NCBI RefSeq assembly: GCF_900091955.1
Contig: NZ_FMDF01000109.1
Coordinates: forward strand, 1 to 64,000
Reading direction: 5' to 3'
DNA length: 64,000 bases
DNA from: Streptomyces sp. Ncost-T10-10d
Lineage (GTDB): Bacteria; Actinomycetota; Actinomycetes; Streptomycetales; Streptomycetaceae
Shown here: positions 26,733 to 35,246 of the stretch, piece by piece
How positions within the stretch are numbered: position 1 is the stretch's first letter
Layout of the letters: every line of letters begins with the position of its first letter
Program-made: the position numbers and the translations under genes
Notes under the pieces: generated by a model
Seen by the model: only the letters and a program-made list of their open reading frames with translations
The model's database searches: none
What the model was told of the DNA's origin: nothing

Positions 26733-28094
26733 TTAGGCCGTGCCGACGCACTGCGCCGCCCCGGCCCCCGACCGTACGGACAGGTCCCGGGCGGCGCAGT
26801 GCGTCGGCACGCCGGGCTCGTCCACGTCCAGGCGCAGCAGGTCCTCCTCGGTCTCCCGCCGCACCACGGTGCGGGCACGGCCATCGGCCACGAAGACGAC
26901 TGCCGGGCGCGGCAGCTTGTTGTAGTTGGACGCCATGGCATATCCGTATGCGCCCGTGACCGGCGTGGCCAGGAGGTCACCCACCGCGACCTCGGCCGGC
27001 AGGGCGGCGTCGTCGACGATCACATCGCCGCTCTCACAGTGTTTGCCGACCAGCCGTGCTCGCAGCGGTCGCGGGGCGCGGGGGCGGCGCGGCAGGAACA
27101 CCTCGTAGCGGCTGCCGTACAGGGCGGGGCGCAGATTGTCGCTCATCCCGCCGTCGACGCTGACGTATGTCCGCACGCCCTCGATCCGCTTGATCGTGCC
27201 CACCCGGTACAGGGTCAGCCCGGCGCGGGCGGCGATGGACCGGCCGGGCTCCACTGTCACGTCGCCGCCCCAGCCCGCATCGCGCACCGCGATGCGCACC
27301 CGGGCCGCCCAGTCGGCGAACGAGGGTACGGTCTGCCCGGCTTCGTACGCGACTCCGAGGCCGCCGCCGACGGTGAGCCGGTGCACCCCTGTCCCCGCGG
27401 CGAACCGTGCGACGGCCGCGGCTCCTGCCGCCAGCTCCGCCGTGTCCAGCACCTGGGAGCCCACATGCGCGTGGACACCCTCCAGGATCATCGCCGGGGA
27501 GCCGACGGCCCGGCGCACGGCGGCCGCGGCGGTTCCACCGACGAGGCCGAAGCCGAACTTCGAGTCATTGCCACCGGTCCGGATCGCCTCGTGTGCGCCT
27601 GCGGCGACACCGGGCGCCACCCGCAACTGGACCCGGGCGGGCGGCAGTTGTTCCTCGGCGTGCAGGAGCTCGATGCGGTCCATCTCGTCGAAGCTGTCGA
27701 CCACCACGTGCCGCACCCCGGCCGACATGGCCGTGCGCAGTTCCGCCTTGTCCTTGTTGTTGCCGTGCAGCACGATCCGTCCGGCCGGAACACCCGCGTG
27801 CAGCGCCACGCGCAGCTCGCCTCCGGAGGCGACATCGAGCAGCAGTCCCTCCTCATGGGCCAGTCGGGCCATGGCCGTGCACAGGAATGCCTTGGAGGCG
27901 TAGGCGACGTTGTCCCGGCCGAAGGCCGCGACCGCCTCCCGGCAGCGTCGGCGCAGGTGCTCCTCGTCGTACACGAAGAGCGGTGTTCCCCAACGCTGTG
28001 CCAGTTCGGTGAGCAGGACTCCTCCGACGGCGAGCCCTTCCGGGCGGATCTCGGAAGTGAAGGGCAGCAGACCCGTTTCGATGGCTGACGACAT
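26733..28094 (-). CDS. lysA: Diaminopimelate decarboxylase-like PLP enzyme
   Basis: About 453 aa from ATG 28094 (MSSAIETGLLPF), with GGGAGGAA six bases upstream. It is a fold III PLP decarboxylase: the PLP Lys lies in VAYASKAFLC, with HGNNKDKAEL, GVHAHVGSQVLD, VEPGRSIAARAG, the catalytic Cys in GKHCESGDVI and the substrate Tyr in YGYAMASNYNK. The family makes L-lysine from meso-DAP; related enzymes decarboxylate other D-centred amino acids. This copy is not in a lysine/threonine operon but beside D-amino-acid genes, so it may be a second, specialised paralogue. Its last ~25 codons carry a long inverted repeat that adds an unusual tail ending CVGTA. Confidence 0.88.
   Translation of the reverse strand: MSSAIETGLLPFTSEIRPEGLAVGGVLLTELAQRWGTPLFVYDEEHLRRRCREAVAAFGRDNVAYASKAFLCTAMARLAHEEGLLLDVASGGELRVALHAGVPAGRIVLHGNNKDKAELRTAMSAGVRHVVVDSFDEMDRIELLHAEEQLPPARVQLRVAPGVAAGAHEAIRTGGNDSKFGFGLVGGTAAAAVRRAVGSPAMILEGVHAHVGSQVLDTAELAAGAAAVARFAAGTGVHRLTVGGGLGVAYEAGQTVPSFADWAARVRIAVRDAGWGGDVTVEPGRSIAARAGLTLYRVGTIKRIEGVRTYVSVDGGMSDNLRPALYGSRYEVFLPRRPRAPRPLRARLVGKHCESGDVIVDDAALPAEVAVGDLLATPVTGAYGYAMASNYNKLPRPAVVFVADGRARTVVRRETEEDLLRLDVDEPGVPTHCAARDLSVRSGAGAAQCVGTA
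26740..26810. repeat. 21-bp perfect inverted repeat in the 3' end of the decarboxylase gene
   Basis: The arms at 26740-26760 and 26790-26810 are exact reverse complements over 21 bp (beginning gtgccgacgc and ending gcgtcggcac), separated by 29 bases. Unusually, the structure is inside the coding region, ending five bases before the stop codon, and about 17 bases upstream of the LysR start. It could terminate or attenuate transcription between the two genes. It may also mark an inverted duplication that extended the reading frame. Confidence 0.8.
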
Positions 28095-28248
28095 GGTTCC
28101 TCCCCCGTAGGCCGGTTCTTCGCCATCCTGCGGTCTGCACGAGGGGTCACAAAAGCGCATTCTTCTGTGGCTGAGCCTCGCTTCTTTCGATGCTCATCCC
28201 GCGTCGAGGGTCGTAGGAGGAGCCTCGTACCGGGCCGGGGAACTTCCG

Positions 28249-29037
28249 TCACAAGGTCGTGATCAGTCCCCCGTCGATGACGAAGTCCGATCCGGTGACG
28301 TTGCCCGAGCGGCCGCTCGCCAGCAGCACCACCAGATCGGCGACTTCTTCCGGCCGGGTGAACCTCCCGGTCACCGCTTGGGCCGCGAACTCCTGGGCGA
28401 CGGTGTCCGGTGCGATGCCGTCGGTCGCTGCGACGGTGGCCGCGATGCCTCCCTCCCCCAGCCAGAGGTCCGTGGCAACGGGTCCGGGGCTGACGGTGTT
28501 CACCCGTACCCCGTGCGGGCCGGCCTCCTTGGACAGGGCCTTGCAGAAGTTGGTCAGGGCAGCCTTGCTCGCGCAGTAGTCGATGACCGAGGGGTCGGGC
28601 AGAAAGGCGGTGACCGAGCTGACCGTCACGATGGAGCCCGAGCCGCCCTTGATCAGGTGCGGGAGAGCGGCACGCGTGGTGCGGACCGCGGTGAGGAAGT
28701 TGACCGTCATCGCCCACATCCAGTCGTCGTCGCCGACGGACAGGAAGCCGCCCGCTCGCGGACGTACGGCCCCGACGTTGTTGACCAGGATGTCCAGCCC
28801 GCCGAACCGGGCAACCGCTTCCGCCACCGGTTCTGCGGAGCCGTCGGGCTCGGTGAGGTCCGCCTGCACGAAGTGGACGTCCTTGCGCGCCGCCAGCTCG
28901 GACAGCGGTTCGGTGGGGGTGCGGGAGGCCGCGACCACGCGCGCGCCCTCGTTGGCGAGCGCCTGTGTCACGGCAAGGCCGATGCCCCTGCCGGCGCCGG
29001 TGACCACGGCTACTTTGTCTGTCAGGCACAGATCCAT
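28249..29037 (-). CDS. Short-chain dehydrogenase/reductase
   Basis: A 262-aa classical SDR; the ATG at 29037 follows AGGAG at six bases. The cofactor motif is VVTGAGRGIGLAV, the structural NNVG follows in DILVNNVGAVRP, and the catalytic Tyr and Lys are in DYCASKAALTNF with Ser in VTVSSVTAF. A C-terminal GNVTGSDFVIDGGLI is typical. It reduces or oxidises an alcohol/ketone with NAD(P). No neighbour specifies the substrate. Confidence 0.9.
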   Translation of the reverse strand: MDLCLTDKVAVVTGAGRGIGLAVTQALANEGARVVAASRTPTEPLSELAARKDVHFVQADLTEPDGSAEPVAEAVARFGGLDILVNNVGAVRPRAGGFLSVGDDDWMWAMTVNFLTAVRTTRAALPHLIKGGSGSIVTVSSVTAFLPDPSVIDYCASKAALTNFCKALSKEAGPHGVRVNTVSPGPVATDLWLGEGGIAATVAATDGIAPDTVAQEFAAQAVTGRFTRPEEVADLVVLLASGRSGNVTGSDFVIDGGLITTL

Positions 29038-29217
29038 CACGGTCTCCTAGCAACGAACGGCACCGACGGCGGCGAGTCCAGGCGCGCCATGAGAGACGCG
29101 ACGGACTCAGCGTTTCCGGTGGCTGCGGTGATGGCGCGGCCCGGACAGCAGCGGAGTGACGCAGACCGACTGTCCGGGTGAAACCGGCTGTCGGGACGGG
29201 TCCGCCCCTCTTCGCCG

Positions 29218-30471
29218 CTACGTGACACCTTGGTGTGTTGCCGTCACGCGCTCTTCAGCAACGTCCAGGGCATGGCGCACCGCACCCATCGCTACGGCCC
29301 GTTCGCCGAGCACCGACGCGTTCAGCTCGACCGGCACCAGGGTGTGCGATCTCAGATGCCTGCGCACAGGGCCGAGCAGTGTGTCCCCCGCCCGCGACAC
29401 CCCGCCGCCGATGACGACCCTGCCCGGATCGAGGACGAGCAGAAGTACGGCAAGTCCTCGGGCGAACCGGGCGGCCACACGCTCCACCACCTCGACGGCG
29501 GCCCGGTCGCCCGCTTCCGCCGCTGCGAAGAGCGGTGCGATGTCATGGGCGTCGCCCACGGGAGCGCCGGCGTCCAGGGCCAGCCGGTGAATGGCCTCGG
29601 CGCCGACGAGCCGCTCGAACGGCCCCATGCCGTCGGCCGGGCGCGGTCCGGGACGGGCGTCGGGGTCACCGACGAGGTCGACGAAGCCCAGTTCACCGGC
29701 GGCTGCCGAATTCCCCCGGTAGGGCCTGCCGTTGATGACGATGCCGGTGCCGATACGCCGCCCCCACTGAACGAAGACCAGGCAGTCGGTGCGCACACCG
29801 GCGTCGGCGCCGCTGCGCGCTTCGGTGGGGGCCGCGGCTCCGCGCCAACGCTCGGCGAGCACCGCGAGATTGACGTCGTTGTCGATGGACACCGGGCAGT
29901 GCAGCCAGTCGCGCAGCAGCGAAACAGCGGGCAGCCCGGCCCAGTCGGGAATGCTGGGAGCGAGCAGCACCTCGCCCCGCTCGCGGTCGACGATGCCCGG
30001 GGTGCCCGTGCTCACCGCCCACAGGCTCGACAACGCCACGCCCGCCTCGGCCGCTGCCGCCGTGAGTGCGGCGCGGACGGTGGCGAAGAGCTGCGGCCCG
30101 GCCGCTCCCCTGTCCACGGCCGCACGATGGGTGGCCAGCACCCGACCTGCCAGGTCCGCGATCACCACCAGCACCTTGTGCGGACCGATGTCGACCCCGG
30201 CGACATGTCCCGACTCGGCACGGAACCTGGCGTACTGGGCGGGGCGGCCGAGCTGCTGCGGTCCCGCAGCCGCGGTGAACTCCACCAGCCCGCAGTCCCT
30301 CAGCTCGGTCAGGGCCCTGGTCACCGCGGGCCGTGACAGTCCGGTGAGCGATGCGAGGTCGGTGACCCGGGCGGTGGGAGTGTCCCCCTCCCGCAGTGCG
30401 GCCAGCACCGCGGCCACGTTCATCCGGCGCAGGACGTGCGGACCGGTGGCCGCTGCTTTCCGGACTGGCAT
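29218..30471 (-). CDS. ROK-family transcriptional regulator
   Basis: About 417 aa from ATG 30471, with GGGAG nine bases upstream. An N-terminal winged helix (LASLTGLSRPAVTRALTELR) is followed by a ROK sugar-kinase-like domain (GVDIGPHKVLVVIADLAGRV, SIDNDVNLAVLAE, GELGFVDLVGD, VVIGGGVSRAGDTLLG). The ExGH of active glucokinases is replaced by GELGF, and the Cys-rich zinc motif typical of ROK proteins is absent, so it is likely a sugar-sensing regulator and not a kinase. It is divergent from the GH89 glycosidase gene, its probable target. Confidence 0.88.
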   Translation of the reverse strand: MPVRKAAATGPHVLRRMNVAAVLAALREGDTPTARVTDLASLTGLSRPAVTRALTELRDCGLVEFTAAAGPQQLGRPAQYARFRAESGHVAGVDIGPHKVLVVIADLAGRVLATHRAAVDRGAAGPQLFATVRAALTAAAAEAGVALSSLWAVSTGTPGIVDRERGEVLLAPSIPDWAGLPAVSLLRDWLHCPVSIDNDVNLAVLAERWRGAAAPTEARSGADAGVRTDCLVFVQWGRRIGTGIVINGRPYRGNSAAAGELGFVDLVGDPDARPGPRPADGMGPFERLVGAEAIHRLALDAGAPVGDAHDIAPLFAAAEAGDRAAVEVVERVAARFARGLAVLLLVLDPGRVVIGGGVSRAGDTLLGPVRRHLRSHTLVPVELNASVLGERAVAMGAVRHALDVAEERVTATHQGVT

Positions 30472-30573
30472 GTGCGTCAACTCCCTTGCCCGACCGTGCT
30501 GTCGGCACTGTACCCAGCGCTTCGAGAACCCGGGCTGCCGGCACTCTTGACGACCGCGGCACACCCGCCCATA

Positions 30574-30594
30574 TTAACGAATGCTCCGTTAGTA
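30574..30594. promoter_or_regulatory. Candidate operator between ROK regulator and GH89 gene
   Basis: TTAACG and CGTTAG flank a 9-base spacer (30574-30594) in an AT-rich patch about 70 bp upstream of the GH89 start. This imperfect inverted repeat is the only palindromic AT-rich element in the 191-bp divergent gap. It fits the AT-rich operators used by ROK-type regulators but is unproven. Confidence 0.4.
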
Positions 30595-30662
30595 AGTCTG
30601 ATGCGCGTCCGCACGATGTCCTCGGCAAGCCTCCGCACCCCTACTCCGGACGAGGTCAAACC

Positions 30663-32894
30663 TTGAGAAGCCTCAGATCCTGGATCGTCGCCTGCACGGC
30701 CGCCCTCGCTGTGCTGGCCGCGGTGCTGGGCACTCCTGCCGCTCCCGCAGCAGCCGCCCCCGACGACAGGCCCGCCTTCGCCCCCGGGCCGGCAGAGGCA
30801 GCGCTGCGGCGCCTCCTCCCCCGGCACGCCGGGCAGTTCGACCTCGTACCGGTGAGCCGCCCCGCATCCGGTGACTACTTCACCGTCTCCGGGACCACGG
30901 GTCATGTGCGCGTCCAGGGCACCAGCCCCGCCGTGCTCCTCAGTGGCGTCAACTGGTACCTCAAGTACACGGCCGAGGTGGACATCGGCTGGCCCGGTGA
31001 CAGCACGTCGAAGCTCCCGAAGAGACTCCCGGCACCTGCCGGCACGGTCCGCCAGGACGCCTCGGTGCCGCACCGGTTCGCCCTCAACGACACGGACGAC
31101 GGCTACTCCGGTGCGTACCGGAACTGGGCCTCGTACGAGAAGCAGATCGATGTCCTCGCGCTGCACGGTGTCAACGAGGTGTTCGTGCAGATGGGCGCGG
31201 ATGCCGTGTACTACGACACCTTCCAGGAGTTCGGGTACACGAAGAAGGAGCTCACGTCCTGGATTCCGGGCCCGGCGCACCAGCCGTGGTGGCTGATGCA
31301 GAACATGTCCGGGTTCGGTGGCCCGGTCACCGAGAAGCTGCTGGATCAGCGGGCCGCGCTCGGCCGCAGGATCACCGACCGGCTGCGCCGCCTCGGCATG
31401 ACGCCGGTCCTGCCCGGCTATTACGGCACCGTCCCGCCCGGATTCACGGACCGCAACCCCACCGGTCCCGTGGTCCCGCAGGGCGGCTGGGTCGGTTTCG
31501 AACGGCCTGACTGGCTGGACCCGCGCAGCGAGATGTTCCCGAAGGTCGCAGAGGCCTTCTACCGTCACCAGCGCAAGCTGTTCGGCGACTCCGCCATGTA
31601 CAAGATGGATCTGCTGCACGAAGGCGGCAGACCGGGCAACGTGCCCATCGGTGACGCGGCCAAGGCCGTCATGAAAGCCCTGCAGACCGCGCACCCGGGT
31701 GCCACCTGGGTCCTGCTCGGCTGGCAGAACAACCCCTCCACGCAGCTCATCGACGCGGTCGACAAGAGCAAGCTCTTCATCGTCGACGGACTCGCAGACC
31801 GCTACAACGGCCTGGACCGCGAGGCCGCCTGGCACGGCGCACCCTACGCCTTCGGGACCATCCCCAACTTCGGCGGCCACACCACGATCGGGGCCAACAC
31901 CGCTGTCTGGACAGCCAGGTTCAACGAGTGGCGTACGAAGCCGAACAGTGCGCTCCAGGGAATCGCGTACCTGCCGGAAGGCACCGGCGGCAACCCCGTC
32001 GCGTACGAACTCTTCACCGAACTCGCCTGGCGCACCGCCCCGTTGGATCATTCGGCCTGGTTCGCCGACTACGCCGAACGCCGTTACGGCGGCGCCGACC
32101 CGCATGCCGCCAAGGCGTGGGAACTGCTGCGGACCGGCCCCTACAGCACCCCCTCCGGCACCTGGAGCGAGTCCCAGGACAGCCTCTTCACCGCACGCCC
32201 CGGGCTGACCGTCGGCACGGCGGCCAGCTGGAGCCCGTCGTCCATGCGGTACGACGCGACGACGGTGCGGCAGGCGCTCACGGAGCTGCTCCAAGTCGCC
32301 CCCGATCTACGGAAGTCGGATGCGTACCGCTTCGATCTGGTGGATGTGGCCCGACAGGCCCTGGCCAACCGCAGCCGTACGCTGCTGCCGCAGATCAAGT
32401 CCGCGTACGAGGGGAAGGACCTCGCCCTGTACCGGCAGCGGGCCACGGAGTGGAAGCAGGACCTTGCCCTGCTCGACCGGCTGCTGGCCACCGACCGGCG
32501 GTTCATGCTGGGGCCCTGGCTCAAGGACGCCAAGTCCTGGGGCAGCACCGATGCCGAGCGGGCCGCCGCGGAATTCGACGCCCGTTCGGTCCTCACCACC
32601 TGGGGCCATCGGTCCAGCAGCGAGTCCGGCGGCCTGCGCGACTACGCGAACCGCGAATGGTCGGGCCTGGTCTCCGACTTCTATGCCAAGCGCTGGATGC
32701 TCTACCTCGACTCCCTCGACACGGCCCTGGTCACCGGGCAGCCGCCCGCCGCGATCGACTGGTTCGAGCGGGACAACGCCTGGAACCGGGAGATCAAGAG
32801 CTACCCGGTGAAGCCCACGGGTGACCCGGTGGCATCGGCCGAAGCTGTACGCGCGGCCCTTGCGGCACCTGTCGTTCCGACTGCCGGTGACTGA
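30663..32894 (+). CDS. Secreted GH89 alpha-N-acetylglucosaminidase-like protein
   Basis: About 743 aa from TTG 30663, the only start giving an intact signal peptide (LRSLRSWIVACTAALAVLAA ... APAAAA) with GAGG seven bases upstream. The family-typical ELTSWIPGPAHQPWWLMQNM is present. The two Glu known as catalytic in human NAGLU are visible as MDLLHEGGRPG (E320) and YLPEGTGGNPVAYEL (E439). It should remove terminal alpha-N-acetylglucosamine from glycans outside the cell. The ROK regulator is divergent and a PfkB sugar kinase lies downstream. Full length and motifs complete. Confidence 0.9.
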   Translation: MRSLRSWIVACTAALAVLAAVLGTPAAPAAAAPDDRPAFAPGPAEAALRRLLPRHAGQFDLVPVSRPASGDYFTVSGTTGHVRVQGTSPAVLLSGVNWYLKYTAEVDIGWPGDSTSKLPKRLPAPAGTVRQDASVPHRFALNDTDDGYSGAYRNWASYEKQIDVLALHGVNEVFVQMGADAVYYDTFQEFGYTKKELTSWIPGPAHQPWWLMQNMSGFGGPVTEKLLDQRAALGRRITDRLRRLGMTPVLPGYYGTVPPGFTDRNPTGPVVPQGGWVGFERPDWLDPRSEMFPKVAEAFYRHQRKLFGDSAMYKMDLLHEGGRPGNVPIGDAAKAVMKALQTAHPGATWVLLGWQNNPSTQLIDAVDKSKLFIVDGLADRYNGLDREAAWHGAPYAFGTIPNFGGHTTIGANTAVWTARFNEWRTKPNSALQGIAYLPEGTGGNPVAYELFTELAWRTAPLDHSAWFADYAERRYGGADPHAAKAWELLRTGPYSTPSGTWSESQDSLFTARPGLTVGTAASWSPSSMRYDATTVRQALTELLQVAPDLRKSDAYRFDLVDVARQALANRSRTLLPQIKSAYEGKDLALYRQRATEWKQDLALLDRLLATDRRFMLGPWLKDAKSWGSTDAERAAAEFDARSVLTTWGHRSSSESGGLRDYANREWSGLVSDFYAKRWMLYLDSLDTALVTGQPPAAIDWFERDNAWNREIKSYPVKPTGDPVASAEAVRAALAAPVVPTAGD

Positions 32895-32940
32895 TTGACC
32901 GGCCCCACGACGCCATCGGCATTCGAGACCATCGCCCCGA

Positions 32941-33249
32941 CTCCTCGTCCACCTCGACCGGCTTGCCGCGACCGACCCGGGTCGCGCCCACAAGAGCCGC
33001 ATGCTCGACGAGCTCGAACTCCGGCCCGGCCACCCGGTGCTCGACCTCGGCTGCGGACCCGGCACCGATCCGGGCGCGCTCGCCGAGGCCGTCACCGCGG
33101 CAGGCGAGGGGATCGGCGTCGACCACGACCGGGCCGCGGTCGACACCGCCGAGCAACGCACCCTCGGCCAGCACGCCGTTTGGCCGCCGTGGGCAACGTC
33201 CGGCGGGTCGCTGCCCACGGCGTCCCGGCCCCGCCCGGAGGGCTACTGA
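32941..33249 (+). pseudogene. N-terminal fragment of a SAM-dependent methyltransferase
   Basis: The frame reads LLVHLDRLAATDPGRAHKSR then MLDELELRPGHPVLDLGCGP and GTDPGALAEAVTAAGEGIGV. VLDLGCGPG is methyltransferase motif I and the DPGRA-KSR lead-in is common in these enzymes. After DTAEQRTLGQ the sequence turns to non-conserved residues and stops, about 160 residues short of a full enzyme. The end overlaps the PfkB gene. No RBS or start upstream is convincing, so it is a degraded fragment. Confidence 0.65.
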
Positions 33250-34169
33250 CTCCTGCTCCGGACCTGTTCCGACGCCAGAAGGGCCTCCTCGGCAATGAGG
33301 GCGGTGGAACCCGGAGCCGTGCAGGCATGGGCGCCCGCCACCGCGCCCAGGCGGGCGCATTCCAGGGCATCCCGGCCCGCGAGCCTCCCGTAGAGGAAGC
33401 CGCAGACGAAGGCGTCACCCGCGCCGTTGGAATCCACCACCGGTGCGGGCGGAACGGTCGCCGGAATGTGGTGCGGGACCGAGCCGCCTTCCCGGGTGAG
33501 GACGTAGGAGCCGTCTGCGCCCGCCGTGACGACGACGGTGTCCGCGCGGCCCTCGCGGAGGATCTCCCGCATCAGGACGGTGGCGTCCTGGCCCGCGCCC
33601 GCCGCGCTGAGGAAGACGAGGTCGGAGCGGAGCGCGAATTCCCGGTGGTGGTCGGCCAGTCCGTCCCAGTCGTGCAGATCCGTGGAGACGGGGACACCGA
33701 GATCCTCGATGTCGTCGTAGAGGAAGCGCGCGAAATTCATGATGGAGAGGTGGACGTGGCGGGTGCGCCGCAGCCGGGGAAGGTAGAAGTCCCGGGGCAT
33801 CCGCAGACCGTCCGGGTCGCGGGCATCGTAGAAGGACATCCGGCGTCCGGTCGCGTCCACCAGGTTGACCGCACGGCGGGTGCCGGCCGGCGAGATCAGC
33901 GGGGCGAACTCCACGTCCCCCTCGGCCAGCCGCTCACGCACCTGCGCGCCCGTCCAGTCGTCGCCGATGCAGTCGAGCAGCGCGACCTTCAGGCCGAGCG
34001 CCCGGGTCCCGAGGGCCACATTCCCTCCGGTATGGCCGGGCCACTCCTCGATCGGCCCGACATGGACCGAGTCGGCGAGCGGGACCGGCAGTGAGTCGAC
34101 GCGGACAATGGTGTCCACCCCACTGCCTCCGACCACCAGGACGTCGTATTCCGTGTGCTGTTGGATCAC
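33243..34169 (-). CDS. PfkB-family sugar kinase
   Basis: A 308-aa ribokinase-like protein from GTG 34169 (GAGG seven bases upstream). The N-terminal signature is EEWPGHTGGNVALGTRALGL and the C-terminal signature with the catalytic Asp is VVDSNGAGDAFVCGFLYG. It phosphorylates a sugar or nucleoside with ATP. It faces the GH89 gene, so a role in phosphorylating a released sugar is possible but not shown. Length and motifs are complete. Confidence 0.9.
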   Translation of the reverse strand: MIQQHTEYDVLVVGGSGVDTIVRVDSLPVPLADSVHVGPIEEWPGHTGGNVALGTRALGLKVALLDCIGDDWTGAQVRERLAEGDVEFAPLISPAGTRRAVNLVDATGRRMSFYDARDPDGLRMPRDFYLPRLRRTRHVHLSIMNFARFLYDDIEDLGVPVSTDLHDWDGLADHHREFALRSDLVFLSAAGAGQDATVLMREILREGRADTVVVTAGADGSYVLTREGGSVPHHIPATVPPAPVVDSNGAGDAFVCGFLYGRLAGRDALECARLGAVAGAHACTAPGSTALIAEEALLASEQVRSRSQ

Positions 34170-34597
34170 CGTTCCGCCTCTCTGTTCCCGCCGCGACCCA
34201 GTATGGCGCGGCTACGAGATGCGGTTCGGCTCGTCGCACACCGACCCTGGCCCCGCCGAGCCACTCCCTGCCCGTCGGCAGTCCCGACTCCTCTGTTACC
34301 GGATACTCGCCGGTGCCGCAACGGCCGACGCGGTGAGCCTGGTCGCCATGGCCGCCTGGCAGATCGCCCCGTTCGGCGGCGGCGATCGGGAGCAGGCCCT
34401 CCAACTGGCATGCGGGAACGGCGGGTGGCTGCCGTGGCGGGCATGATGGCGCCGACCGCTCAGCGGTCCCCCACGGCCCACAGCGCATTCAACTGGCCGA
34501 ATGAGATGACTTCTTACTGACACGCTCTGGTCAAGCCTGGAACGGTGGTCCAATCCTGTCCATATGGATGGTGTGTTGGCCGGCCAACCCGTGCAGG
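34170..34597. other. Gene-free interval
   Basis: 428 bp between the kinase start and a membrane-protein gene. One frame around 34295-34446 reads LVAMAAWQIAPFGGG and CGNGGWLPWRA and may be a decayed protein end, but I cannot assign it. The stretch 34500-34565 is AT-rich and otherwise carries nothing recognisable. Confidence 0.4.
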
Positions 34598-34999
34598 CTA
34601 CGCGTTCCGTGCGTCGGCGAGCCTGTCCAGTTCGCGCATCGCCTCCGCGTGGGCACTCATCCGGCTGCTCACACTGCCGCTCGTGAAGAGTGCCACACCA
34701 GCGACCGACACCGGCACGGACAACCCGAGCACAGCCAGGGCCTCAGGCCAGTCGCGTTCGTTCTGACACCAATCCCCCCTTTGCAGGCCGTCGTTGGCCG
34801 TACCGCGCTCGGTCAACAGCCTTGACTCGCACTTCTCGGGGTAGCGGTCGCCGGGCTCCTCATCGACCTCGTACGGCGTGAGCAGCAACAGGGCACACCA
34901 TGTCCACTGGAGCGCCGCCACAGCCAACAGACCGATACCCCAGGCGCGTATTCGCCGGGCCCTGTCGCGGAAGTCGAGGTCGTACTCACGTGATCGCAT
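34598..34999 (-). CDS. Small membrane protein, hypothetical
   Basis: A 133-aa protein. A basic N-terminus (MRSREYDLDFRDRARRIRAW) precedes the first membrane segment (GIGLLAVAALQWTWCALLLL). An extracytoplasmic loop with two Cys (KCESRLL ... GDWCQNE) and a second membrane segment (LAVLGLSVPVSVAGVALFTS) follow. The C-terminal helix (SSRMSAHAEAMRELDRLADA) is cytoplasmic. Two helices with a Cys pair in the loop are consistent with a disulfide-stabilised membrane protein. Function unknown. Confidence 0.7.
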   Translation of the reverse strand: MRSREYDLDFRDRARRIRAWGIGLLAVAALQWTWCALLLLTPYEVDEEPGDRYPEKCESRLLTERGTANDGLQRGDWCQNERDWPEALAVLGLSVPVSVAGVALFTSGSVSSRMSAHAEAMRELDRLADARNA

Positions 35000-35193
35000 G
35001 GCGAGCGAATCTAGCAGCGTGTTGTCGCAGCTCGGGCGCCCACCAGGCCCATCCCTGGGTCCGTCTCACGTGATGTTGTCCCTGACGTGCGAACGAACAA
35101 GGCCGGGTGGGACGGAGGCAAGGTGTCATGGGACAGGACACCGAGGCAGCAGGTCAACCCACGGTTGCCCGATAACGGGATTTTGGGGGCGAG

Positions 35194-35230
35194 CGTTCGC
35201 CGAACGGTCACGGTGACCGTTCGGCGAACG
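35194..35230. terminator. 17-bp perfect hairpin after the LanC-like gene
   Basis: CGTTCGCCGAACGGTCA (35194-35210), a 3-base loop and its exact complement (35214-35230) form a 37-base hairpin beginning 17 bp beyond the LanC-like stop. It is preceded on the plus strand by TTTTGGGGG. A transcription terminator is most likely; the CGTTCG/CGAACG sub-repeats could also bind a dimeric protein. Confidence 0.7.
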
Positions 35231-35246
35231 GAGCCGCAACAGGCAC

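Noticed and set aside
35194..35230. The CGTTCG-type hairpin as a regulator operator
   Set aside because: Kept as a terminator because it follows a stop codon by 17 bp and no promoter-bearing gene start is near; operator function remains possible.
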